Assembly (NCBI GenBank): GCA_946481625.1
Contig: CAMLOZ010000176.1
Coordinates: forward strand, 1 to 7,093
Origin: an uncultured Haloferula sp.
Lineage (GTDB): Bacteria > Verrucomicrobiota > Verrucomicrobiae > Verrucomicrobiales > Akkermansiaceae
DNA length: 7,093 nucleotides
Direction: 5' to 3'
The notes under the pieces were generated by a model. That model saw only the letters and a list, made by a program, of their open reading frames with translations, did no database searches and was not told the DNA's origin. Every line of letters starts with the position of its first letter. The first letter of the stretch is position 1. Shown here in pieces: positions 1 through 5,951 of the stretch. The position numbers and the translations under genes were made by a program.

Positions 1-546
1 GGGTTCGTGGATCTCGATCGCTCCCCGGCCGGTGTTAGGGGTGCTTACCGGGAATCCGTCGACGTTGCCACCGTTGGTGGCAGCCCCCGCTGTCGTGTCG
101 CCCCCCGGGCAGGTCGAGTCATTACCTTGGGTGATCGGCGAAGTATTCGGATCGTGATAACCGCCGGAATGCACCGGGAAACTCACGGTGCTTTCACCTG
201 TCACGCAATTCTGCGTCGTGATGGTCAGGGTTCCATGGAAGATCCTACCTGTCGCAGTGAAGCCCTGCACTGGGGGCGGCGTCGAAGTGCTGGTAAAATT
301 CACCGTAATCTGGCTTACCCACGTGCATTCGGAACCGTGGACGGGACAGTGCGAGGCATGCCCCGGATCGGCAGCTTCCGACCGCGTGTTGAAGGCAAGG
401 AAGATCGCAACGGTGGCACCTCCTGTTCGTTTCAGGAAGGTTCGTCGGGAGATGCCGCTGCTCGCCGGACGGCCCGTAGTTTCAATATCCGAGTTCAGCG
501 CTTGGCTTAGACGCGTGGGAGGAGGCAGGAGGAATCGATTATTCAT
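1..546 (-). CDS. Tat-exported protein, N-terminal part only; possible L,D-transpeptidase-like domain
   Basis: Reading the minus strand from the ATG at 546-544 gives 182 codons with no stop before the window edge, so the C-terminus is missing. Residues 33-39 are SRRTFLK, a near-perfect twin-arginine motif, followed by a hydrophobic stretch (about 42-53) and a likely cleavage region around SEAA-DP (56-61). The Tat motif lies unusually far in, after a 32-residue N-region. The exported part has cysteines at 67 and 74 within a His/Cys-rich segment (HCPVHGSEC), then a beta-rich stretch with FPVHSGG (123-129), FPVSTPNTGRG (165-175) and IEIHE (177-181). An SGG followed by a TPNTGRG...IHE pattern recalls the front half of YkuD or DUF2778/Tlde1-type peptidoglycan L,D-transpeptidases, whose catalytic Ser-x-Gly-Cys would lie beyond the window edge. 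That functional guess is inference; the Tat leader and open frame are seen directly. No clear Shine-Dalgarno precedes the ATG. It is divergent from the glycosyltransferase gene. Confidence 0.8.
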   Translation of the reverse strand, partial: MNNRFLLPPPTRLSQALNSDIETTGRPASSGISRRTFLKRTGGATVAIFLAFNTRSEAADPGHASHCPVHGSECTWVSQITVNFTSTSTPPPVQGFTATGRIFHGTLTITTQNCVTGESTVSFPVHSGGYHDPNTSPITQGNDSTCPGGDTTAGAATNGGNVDGFPVSTPNTGRGAIEIHEP

Positions 547-729
547 ATTGGGTTTGCTAGACCGTCGTCTCTAACACTATCTGACCATTGGGACGCAAGA
601 AGCTTTTATGTTATCTCCAAGGCAATCTGAAATTTTGCTCATGATGTCCGATTTTTCCCCGTCATCCTATCCTAATCAGGACGGGAAATTGCCTTGCTCC
701 TTCCAGAGACCTGTTTCAGATGGATCGGC
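547..729. other. Divergent intergenic region between the Tat protein and the glycosyltransferase
   Basis: This gap separates two outward-facing genes and is visibly more AT-rich than its surroundings between about 600 and 660, as expected for a promoter region. Both promoters should lie here. I found no hexamer pair matching the sigma-70 consensus well on either strand. The best plus-strand fragment is TTGGGA at 588-593 with TATGTT at 607-612, but the 13-base spacer is too short. An AGGA at 678-681 lies 12 bases ahead of an in-frame TTG at 694. No dyad or repeat stood out. Confidence 0.4.
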
Positions 730-2367
730 ATGAACTTCGAGGAGACCTTCCCGCTTAGATTCTGGATCAACTTGGGCCGGAGGGAAGATCGCAGGGTGGA
801 GACCGAGGCGCGGCTCGCCGAAGCCGGAGTGGCCGCGGAAAGGTTTTCGGCGATCAATGCCTCCGGAATCCAGACACCCGGTCCGACAGTCCGCATGGTG
901 GAAGAAATCGGGCCGGACGGCATGACAACATGGCAGTTGAAAAAGACCCCGGGAGGAGAAATCCGGGGTTACGAAGGAGCAGGACGATATGCTCTGGCCC
1001 TGACCCAGCGGCTGGCAATTCGTGAAGCCAAGCGACGGGGGGCTCCAGCGGTGCTCTTGTTCGAGGACGATGTCGTCCTTCATCCCAATTTCCAGGCCCT
1101 CGCCTCGGCCGTCGATTTGCCGGGCGACTGGGGGATCTTCTATCTCGGCTGCACCCACAACAAGCGCCCCTCGTGGGCGGGCACGCGCGTGGTGAAATGC
1201 GAATACGCGGTGGACACCCATGCCATCGCGGTCCGGGCTCCTTATTATGACCGCGTGATGGAGATGCTGGACCGGCATCTCAAACCTGACCTCGGGGTCG
1301 CAAAGGCGTCCGACCAGTTCCTGGCGCTTCTCCACAAGGAAATCCCGTCCTATGCCTGCTACCCCAATCTGGCTTGGCAAGATGTGTCCGCTTCCGATCT
1401 CACCAAAAACGTTTACTCCAACTACACCAAGGACGGGAAACAGAAGAACTGGGGGGAATCGGTATCTACCCTGCTCCCTGAAATTACCGATCCACCAAGA
1501 GACACCGGGGAAGAAAAGGCTCACGCTGCAAAAAAAGGCCGCGGATCCGTCCGGGGTGCCGCCTCGGCCCGGGAACCCCGGCTGGGGCTGCTATTCCTGA
1601 CCAGAGGGGACGTGAACAACCCGGAGATCTGGCGGGAATTCGTGGCGGAGATGCCCGACAGGGTCGAAGTCTTCTCCCATCCCAAGCATCCGAAGGAGTT
1701 GATCGGCGGCTTTCTGGAGGGCACGGCTGTCCGGAAGTTAATTCCGACCCAATGGGGCGACATCTCCCTGGTGCGGGCCGCACGGGAAATGTTGCTGGCT
1801 GCATTGGAGGATCCCGGCCTGACCCATTTCGCCCTCCTCTCGGAAAGCTGTGTCCCGATCAAGCCGCTGCCGGAAATCATCCGCCGGCTGCGAGTGGATC
1901 CCCGCCCGCAATTCGGCTTTAAGACCCTCAGCGAGGCGAGTTCCCGAATGGCCGCCCGGATCGAGGCGGTACCAGAGGTGCCCGCCGGTTGCTGGCGCTT
2001 TACTTCCCAATGGTGGTTGCTCGACCGGACCTCCGCGGTTTTCGCCGCAGGGCAGGACTACACCCCGCTGTTCGAAAAGATGCACGTGCCCGACGAAGGC
2101 TATTTTGCCACCGTGATGGCCATGCAGGGATATCCCTTGGACGGGGAGGTGCTCAACAAGGACTCCACTTGGACTTGGTGGGAAAAGGACGCCGGAAGCC
2201 CGAATTCTTGGGAGGAAATTCCCCGGGATAGATTGGAGGGGCTCCTGCATTCGGGAGCCATTTTTGCCCGGAAGTTCCCGAAAGGAGCCGACATCAAGGA
2301 CTACGCGCTCCACCGTTCCATGGTTCCGGAACCTGCCCTCGGATCGAAGCTGCTGGCCTTCCCCTAG
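730..2367 (+). CDS. Two-domain glycosyltransferase, GT25-like fused to GT14/Branch-like
   Basis: A 545-residue protein made of two apparent transferase domains. Residues about 8-250 resemble glycosyltransferase family 25 (LPS/LOS-type beta-glycosyltransferases): FWINLGRREDRR near the start (11-22), AERFSAIN (36-43), and FEDDVVLHPNF (111-121), whose EDD is the acidic motif expected to bind the metal and nucleotide sugar. A charged linker (about 251-283) leads to a second domain (about 284-525) resembling the core-2/I-branching (GT14, 'Branch') fold: LLFLTRGD (287-294), LLSESCVPIKPL (369-380), SQWWLLDR (426-433), VPDEGYFATVM (453-463) and SGAIFARKF (508-516). No signal peptide or membrane span is seen, so it probably acts in the cytoplasm or at the inner membrane face on a surface glycan; donor and acceptor are unknown. 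The frame also opens at a TTG at 694, adding 12 residues. I chose the ATG at 730 because the GT25 core begins only 10 residues later, although the site ahead of it (TGGA) is weak. Confidence 0.83.
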   Translation: MNFEETFPLRFWINLGRREDRRVETEARLAEAGVAAERFSAINASGIQTPGPTVRMVEEIGPDGMTTWQLKKTPGGEIRGYEGAGRYALALTQRLAIREAKRRGAPAVLLFEDDVVLHPNFQALASAVDLPGDWGIFYLGCTHNKRPSWAGTRVVKCEYAVDTHAIAVRAPYYDRVMEMLDRHLKPDLGVAKASDQFLALLHKEIPSYACYPNLAWQDVSASDLTKNVYSNYTKDGKQKNWGESVSTLLPEITDPPRDTGEEKAHAAKKGRGSVRGAASAREPRLGLLFLTRGDVNNPEIWREFVAEMPDRVEVFSHPKHPKELIGGFLEGTAVRKLIPTQWGDISLVRAAREMLLAALEDPGLTHFALLSESCVPIKPLPEIIRRLRVDPRPQFGFKTLSEASSRMAARIEAVPEVPAGCWRFTSQWWLLDRTSAVFAAGQDYTPLFEKMHVPDEGYFATVMAMQGYPLDGEVLNKDSTWTWWEKDAGSPNSWEEIPRDRLEGLLHSGAIFARKFPKGADIKDYALHRSMVPEPALGSKLLAFP

Positions 2368-2506
2368 CCCCGCGTGTCGCGGCCTCGCGCCCCGTCATCC
2401 GGCACGAATCGCTTCATCCTTCTTCCGTTGATCTTCTCGCGGTGGCCGCTTGCATCACGTCGGCCATCCGGTGTCTATTGGAGTGTGGTACCGACCGCCT
2501 CCGCTC
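2368..2506. other. Intergenic region ahead of the exported epimerase-like gene
   Basis: It contains two tiny GC hairpins, CCGCG-TGT-CGCGG (2370-2382) and GCGG-TGG-CCGC (2439-2449). Neither is followed by a T run, so neither makes a convincing intrinsic terminator. A weak promoter-like pair, TTGCAT (2450-2455) and TCTATT (2474-2479) with an 18-base spacer, would start transcription near 2486, just ahead of the ATG at 2507. Whether the epimerase gene is co-transcribed with the glycosyltransferase cannot be decided from sequence. Confidence 0.3.
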
Positions 2507-3613
2507 ATGACCCGCCGCCAAACCCTCAAACTGGCCACCGCCGCGACCCTCTCTCTTACCGCCGTCGGTGAGCCCGCGCCGCCGCCACGCCCCCTGCACA
2601 TCCTCATCCTCGGCGGCACCGGCTTCACCGGCCCCCACCAGGTCCGCTACGCCCTCTCCCGCGGCCACAAGCTCACCCTCTTCAACCGCGGCCGCCGCCC
2701 CCGGGATTGGCCCGCCGAGGTCGAGGAACTCACCGGGGACCGCGACAAGGGCGACCTCAAGTCCCTCGCAGGCCGCGAGTGGGACGTCTGCATCGACAAC
2801 CCCACTTCCGTCCCCTTCTGGGTCCGCGATGCGGGCAAGGTCCTCGCGGGAAAGGTGAAGCACTACCTTTTCATCTCCACCGTTTCCGTTTACGCGGACA
2901 GCTCTAAGCCCGGTCGTGACGAGATCACGCCGATCCTCCCCTACGAAGGCGAGGACGCGATGGCCGAAACCAACGCCACGCTGCGCGCGAACTTCAATCT
3001 CTACGGCCCGCTCAAGGCGGCTTGCGAGCGTGAGGCCGAGAAGCAGTTCCCCGGCATCACCACCGTGATCCGTCCCGGGCTCATCGTCGGCCCCGGCGAC
3101 GAGACCGACCGCTTCACCTACTGGCCGGTCCGTGTCGCGCGCGGCGGCGAGGTTCTCGTACCGCCCGCCGACGATCCGGTGCAGATCATCGATGCCCGCG
3201 ATCTCGCCGAGTGGACCATCCGCATGGCCGAGCAAAAGAACTTCGGCATCTTCAACGCCTGCGGCCCCGCGGACGAACTCACCATGGGTGCCATGGTCGA
3301 AGGCATCCGCAAGGCAACCGGATCCAAGGCCAAGCTCACCCACGTCACCACCGACTTTCTTGAAAAGGAAGGCATCTCCCCATGGGCTGATCTCCCTGTC
3401 TGGCTTCCCGGCCAGGGCGATTCCGCTGGCTTCGGCCGCACCAGCATCGCCAAAGCCCTCCAAGCCACCCTCAGCTTCCGCCCCCTCGCCACCACGACCA
3501 CGGACACGCTCGCTTGGTTTGAAAAACTCCCCCGCGAACGCCAAGCCAAGCTCCGCGCCGGTATCTCCGCCGAGCGGGAAGCCGAGCTTCTAAAGGCATG
3601 GCACGCGCGCTGA
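2507..3613 (+). CDS. NAD-dependent epimerase/dehydratase (extended SDR) with a Tat-like leader
   Basis: A 368-residue Rossmann-fold protein. After a leader it has ILGGTGFTG (34-42), the glycine-rich dinucleotide-binding loop of extended or atypical short-chain dehydrogenases, then LFNRGRR (58-64), where the arginines may contact cofactor. STVSVYAD (124-131) and Y166-x3-K170 (YGPLK) supply the expected Ser/Thr, Tyr and Lys of the active site. IRPGLIVGPGD (188-198) and IIDARDLAEW (227-236) are typical downstream motifs of this epimerase group. The N-terminus TRRQTLKLATAATLSLTA (2-19) matches the Tat pattern (twin Arg, then a mild hydrophobic stretch), suggesting export of a folded, cofactor-bound enzyme. 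The substrate is unknown, probably a sugar nucleotide or other polyol; the family is too broad to say. A TTG at 2450 would add 19 residues and bury the leader, so ATG 2507 is preferred; no good Shine-Dalgarno is visible for either. Its codons end in C very often. Confidence 0.88.
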   Translation: MTRRQTLKLATAATLSLTAVGEPAPPPRPLHILILGGTGFTGPHQVRYALSRGHKLTLFNRGRRPRDWPAEVEELTGDRDKGDLKSLAGREWDVCIDNPTSVPFWVRDAGKVLAGKVKHYLFISTVSVYADSSKPGRDEITPILPYEGEDAMAETNATLRANFNLYGPLKAACEREAEKQFPGITTVIRPGLIVGPGDETDRFTYWPVRVARGGEVLVPPADDPVQIIDARDLAEWTIRMAEQKNFGIFNACGPADELTMGAMVEGIRKATGSKAKLTHVTTDFLEKEGISPWADLPVWLPGQGDSAGFGRTSIAKALQATLSFRPLATTTTDTLAWFEKLPRERQAKLRAGISAEREAELLKAWHAR

Positions 3614-3616
3614 ACT

Positions 3617-4771
3617 TCAATTCAACCGCCCTCTCGCCAGCCGGATCCCCACGTAATTCTTCTTGCCTGTATCCGGAAACTCCAAGCCGCGATGCGAGCA
3701 CCGGTTCGCGAATGCGTCGCCGCTCCAGTCGCCGCCACGCGTCACCCGCCGGAAGAGCGACGAGGAGCTATCCGCGCGAATAAGATAGCCCTCGGAGTAG
3801 TCGTCCGTGATGTAGGAGTCCCAGCAGTATTCCCTCACATTCCCGGTCATGTCGCGCAGACCGTAGCCGTTCGCCGGAAAGCTTCCCACCGGCGCGGTAT
3901 AGGGCAGGACCGCGGGAACCGAATATGTCGGATGGAATCCATTGATCCCGCTCGTGTCGTAGGCATAGGTGGTCGTCCCCTTGTAATTCGCCAGCGCATG
4001 CGAAATCGTCGCTCCGCCCGGGAATCGAGCCCCCGTCAGACCGCCCCGCGCCGCCTTCTCCCACTCCGCTTCCGCCGGCAGCCGGTAGCCGTTCTTCGTG
4101 AAGTCCCAGATGACTTTCGACGGCGACCCGGTCTTGTAGAGCAGTCCGCTGCTAGCGACGTAGTAGCATGGCTCGAGACCATCTTGCTGGCTCTTCGCGT
4201 TGCACCATTTCAGCGCGTCGAACCAGTTCAAGCTGTGCACCGGATGATTCCCGGCCTTGCCCAACCCGGCGTTGGTCGTGAAGGTGTATTCATTCGCGAG
4301 GGCGTAAGTCATCGTCGCGTCCCACTCCGCCTTCGTCACCTCGGTCGTCTGGAGATGGAATCCTCCCAGCGGCACCTGGATCACCGGACGCTCGTCGGTC
4401 GAGCCCTCCAGGGGAATGCTCTGGTCTCCCATCAGGAAGCTCCCGGATGGAATGTAGACGTATCCGGGAATCGCCACCACCACCGGCACCAGCCGGAAGA
4501 ACTGCCGACCCGCCCCGCCCGCTCCCGTGACAAGCGACGTCTGCTCCACGCCGGTACCCGCGATGCTCGGCCCCGGATCGGCCCACCCCGCCAGCGTCGG
4601 CGACCGTTCGATGCGGTAAGATGTCCCTGCCGCTCCGATAAACTTGATCTCGACGTCGTTCCCGACCTTCCGGACCGAGGTGATTCGCTCCTGGGAATAG
4701 GCTTCTCCAGCCAGGAGCAGGGCGGAAAGGGCAAGACAGGTGACAATGAAGAGGCTTCGGGGCTTAGACAT
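3617..4771 (-). CDS. Secreted SUMF1/FGE-sulfatase-fold protein, probably not a formylglycine-generating enzyme
   Basis: A 384-residue protein with a Sec signal peptide (basic start, hydrophobic core about 7-21, likely cleavage after EAYS at 26). Residues about 28-96 form a short beta-rich module (YRIERSPTLAGW at 52-63, QFFRLVP at 90-96) of a kind common at the front of verrucomicrobial secreted proteins. Residues about 101-382 carry the SUMF1/FGE-sulfatase fold: IPSGSFLMGD (107-116), TTEVTKAEWD (142-151), HPVHSLNWFDALKWC (176-190), YRLPAEAEWEKAARGG (229-244), NGYGLRDMTGNVREYCWD (301-318) and RVTRGGDWSGDAF (342-354). In true formylglycine-generating enzymes the segment after RGG(S/D) carries two copper-binding catalytic cysteines; here it reads RGGDWSGDAFANRC, with no cysteine at the expected places. 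It is therefore more likely a binding or structural member, or an enzyme of another SUMF1 branch. Its stop lies 3 bases from the stop of the convergent epimerase gene. No clear Shine-Dalgarno precedes the ATG. Confidence 0.9.
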   Translation of the reverse strand: MSKPRSLFIVTCLALSALLLAGEAYSQERITSVRKVGNDVEIKFIGAAGTSYRIERSPTLAGWADPGPSIAGTGVEQTSLVTGAGGAGRQFFRLVPVVVAIPGYVYIPSGSFLMGDQSIPLEGSTDERPVIQVPLGGFHLQTTEVTKAEWDATMTYALANEYTFTTNAGLGKAGNHPVHSLNWFDALKWCNAKSQQDGLEPCYYVASSGLLYKTGSPSKVIWDFTKNGYRLPAEAEWEKAARGGLTGARFPGGATISHALANYKGTTTYAYDTSGINGFHPTYSVPAVLPYTAPVGSFPANGYGLRDMTGNVREYCWDSYITDDYSEGYLIRADSSSSLFRRVTRGGDWSGDAFANRCSHRGLEFPDTGKKNYVGIRLARGRLN

Positions 4772-4885
4772 CGGGAGTTCGGTTCTAGCAAGTCGGCCCC
4801 GCAGCGGATTTCTTGGCAGATACCTAACAATATCCCTGCCCCCGGCTGTCCTCCCCGGGCCTCTGCATTCACCTCGGCCTCCGCG

Positions 4886-4914
4886 GCTGATCCGCTGCCC
4901 TGGAAGCGATCAGC
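4886..4914. repeat. Bulged 10-bp inverted repeat in the gap between two minus-strand genes
   Basis: GCTGATC (4886-4892) pairs with GATCAGC (4908-4914), and after a single bulged C (4893) GCT (4894-4896) pairs with AGC (4905-4907), leaving an 8-base loop. No T run follows on either strand, so it does not look like an intrinsic terminator. It lies 115 bases or more ahead of the SUMF1-fold gene, possibly within its promoter region or leader. Its role is unknown. Confidence 0.4.
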
Positions 4915-4930
4915 AACTCTGCCGGAGAGA

Positions 4931-4976
4931 CGGAAAAGACGCCCCGCCGGGCCCACCGGGCCGCTCGCGGGGCGTC
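4931..4976 (-). terminator. Rho-independent terminator of the PEP-CTERM gene
   Basis: GACGCCCCGC (4938-4947) and GCGGGGCGTC (4967-4976) form a perfect 10-bp GC-rich stem. The interior can pair further: CGG/CCG, then CCC/GGG with one bulged G. On the minus strand the stem is followed at once by TTTT (4937-4934), then CCGTC. It begins 16 bases after the stop codon of the PEP-CTERM gene. The T run is short, but stem strength, placement and orientation fit an intrinsic terminator that separates this gene from the SUMF1-fold gene downstream. Confidence 0.8.
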
Positions 4977-4992
4977 GATTGCCTTGGCAAAC

Positions 4993-5766
4993 CTAACGCC
5001 GGCGGCGCAAGAGCATGGCCGCCCCGGCGAAGGAAAGCAGCAGCGCCGACGGCTCCGGCACGATCGCCGAATCGGGCGCATAGCCCGTGGTCGAATAAAG
5101 CGTATCCACCTGCAAGTCGGTGACCGAAAGGATCGATCCGCCGGGAACCCCTTCCGCTCCCACGATGTCCACGGTGTAGCTGGACTGGTTCCCCTCCAGT
5201 TCCCACTTCGCCCACCATTGGCCTAGCCCGGCATCGTTGACCGTGATCACGTACTCGGCCTCCACCCCGTTGATCGTCCCGAAACCGAAGCCGTCCAGCG
5301 GCCCGCTGAAACCGAACATCGCGCCGGACATCGACAGGCCCTGGATGATGATGGTCGTGAAGCCCGCCGGGCCGACGGTGCCATCGGTGGGAATATGAAG
5401 CTGCAGCCCCTGGCTGTTGATCCCGGCAACGCTGGAGTAGATGTTGTTGCTCCCCGAAACGATATCGGCGGTACCGGTCTGGGTGATGAAAGAAGTCCCG
5501 GCCAGCGCCTCGGGATTGATGGGGGGAGTGCCGTTCAGGATGTCCGGGCTGGGGTCGGGCTGGCCGACTTCCGGCGGCGGGTTGCCGTCCCAAGTGCCAT
5601 ATGACCATCCGAAATGCGTCGTTGCGGACTGCCCGCGGAAACCGGGAGTATAAATGCCCGAGCCTTCGTAGATCGCATAGGCGGCTTGCGCGCCCGGGCC
5701 GGACAAGATCGCGGCGAGGGCGGGAAGAAGGAACAGCGGGCGGCGGTAACGGCGGGGAGCTTTCAT
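4993..5766 (-). CDS. PEP-CTERM sorting domain surface protein
   Basis: A 257-residue exported protein. The N-terminus is a Sec signal peptide with a very basic start (KAPRRYRRP, 2-10), a hydrophobic core (11-22) and a likely cleavage after GAQA (25-28). The C-terminus is a full PEP-CTERM sorting signal: VPEPS (236-240), a hydrophobic helix (241-253) and RRRR (254-257) at the very end. In this family an exosortase recognises the signal, cuts near PEP and places the protein at the cell surface or in the extracellular matrix; no exosortase gene lies in this window. The middle is beta-rich, low in Lys, with many Gly, Ser and Thr and a Pro-rich patch (NPPPEVGQPDPSP, 62-74); I recognise no enzymatic motif. 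The frame is open upstream to an ATG at 5940, but those residues are not signal-like, so I chose the ATG at 5766 directly ahead of the leader. It is divergent from an AraC-type regulator that may control it. Confidence 0.9.
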   Translation of the reverse strand: MKAPRRYRRPLFLLPALAAILSGPGAQAAYAIYEGSGIYTPGFRGQSATTHFGWSYGTWDGNPPPEVGQPDPSPDILNGTPPINPEALAGTSFITQTGTADIVSGSNNIYSSVAGINSQGLQLHIPTDGTVGPAGFTTIIIQGLSMSGAMFGFSGPLDGFGFGTINGVEAEYVITVNDAGLGQWWAKWELEGNQSSYTVDIVGAEGVPGGSILSVTDLQVDTLYSTTGYAPDSAIVPEPSALLLSFAGAAMLLRRRR

Positions 5767-5870
5767 GGCTTTCAAGATGGCCGGAATCCTTCCTGCATCC
5801 CCCATCCGCTGCTCCCGCCGGCTTGCTTTTCCATGACGCCGGATTGCCGGGGCCCTCCGATCCAAGCAAT

Positions 5871-5933
5871 TCAACGCTAGTTGAGGACAAGGGGTCACCA
5901 AGACCCAATCTTCTTCTTGCGACTCAATCGCAA
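5871..5933. promoter_or_regulatory. Three perfect inverted repeats in the divergent PEP-CTERM/AraC gap
   Basis: Within 63 bases there are three perfect dyads: TCAAC-GCTA-GTTGA (5871-5884), GGGTC-ACCAA-GACCC (5892-5906) and TTGCGA-CTCAA-TCGCAA (5917-5933). The last two share a 5-base spacer. Half-site sequences differ, so they need not bind one protein. On the minus strand a -10-like GATAAT (5938-5933) abuts the third dyad, which would let a bound protein influence PEP-CTERM transcription. No matching -35 box is visible. Confidence 0.5.
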
Positions 5934-5946
5934 TTATCACCCAATC
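5904..5946 (+). promoter_or_regulatory. Three direct CYCAATC repeats ahead of the AraC gene
   Basis: CCCAATC occurs at 5904-5910 and 5940-5946, with CTCAATC between them at 5923-5929; the outer pair extends to ACCCAATC. Start-to-start distances are 19 and 17 bases, about two helical turns each. AraC-family proteins commonly bind such spaced direct repeats. The last copy ends 5 bases before the regulator's ATG, where a ribosome binding site would normally be, so binding there could also repress the regulator itself. This is a pattern seen in the sequence; the link to AraC binding is inference. Confidence 0.45.
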
Positions 5947-5951
5947 CGCCC

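Noticed and set aside
7..574. Two overlapping plus-strand open frames at the left edge
   Set aside because: The minus strand here encodes a continuous 182-codon frame with a clear Tat leader; the plus-strand translations are Arg-rich and motif-free, typical of antisense shadows.
588..612. TTGGGA...TATGTT as a promoter for the glycosyltransferase
   Set aside because: The 13-base spacer is too short, and with a 17-18 base spacer the -10 hexamer matches poorly.
676..1524. Minus-strand open frame of 282 codons opposite the glycosyltransferase
   Set aside because: Antisense to well-conserved GT25 motifs; its translation shows no recognisable domain.
2370..2382. CCGCG-TGT-CGCGG hairpin just after the glycosyltransferase stop
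   Set aside because: Only 5 bp with no T run; too weak to call a terminator.
2414..3544. Minus-strand open frame of 376 codons opposite the epimerase-like gene
   Set aside because: GC-rich coding with C-ending codons routinely leaves the opposite strand open; the plus strand has clear SDR motifs and this one is Gly/Ala/Glu-rich with none.
3692..4996. Plus-strand open frame of 434 codons opposite the SUMF1-fold gene
   Set aside because: Arg/Pro/His-rich translation without motifs, antisense to a protein with full SUMF1 landmarks.
4910..5908. Second minus-strand open frame of 332 codons over the PEP-CTERM gene
   Set aside because: Out of frame with the PEP-CTERM protein, Arg/Gly-rich, and it runs through the terminator; a shadow.
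5601..5951. 117-codon N-terminal extension of the AraC gene
   Set aside because: It overlaps the divergent PEP-CTERM gene, is Arg/Pro-rich and unlike AraC N-terminal domains; the ATG at 5952 gives a normal-length regulator.
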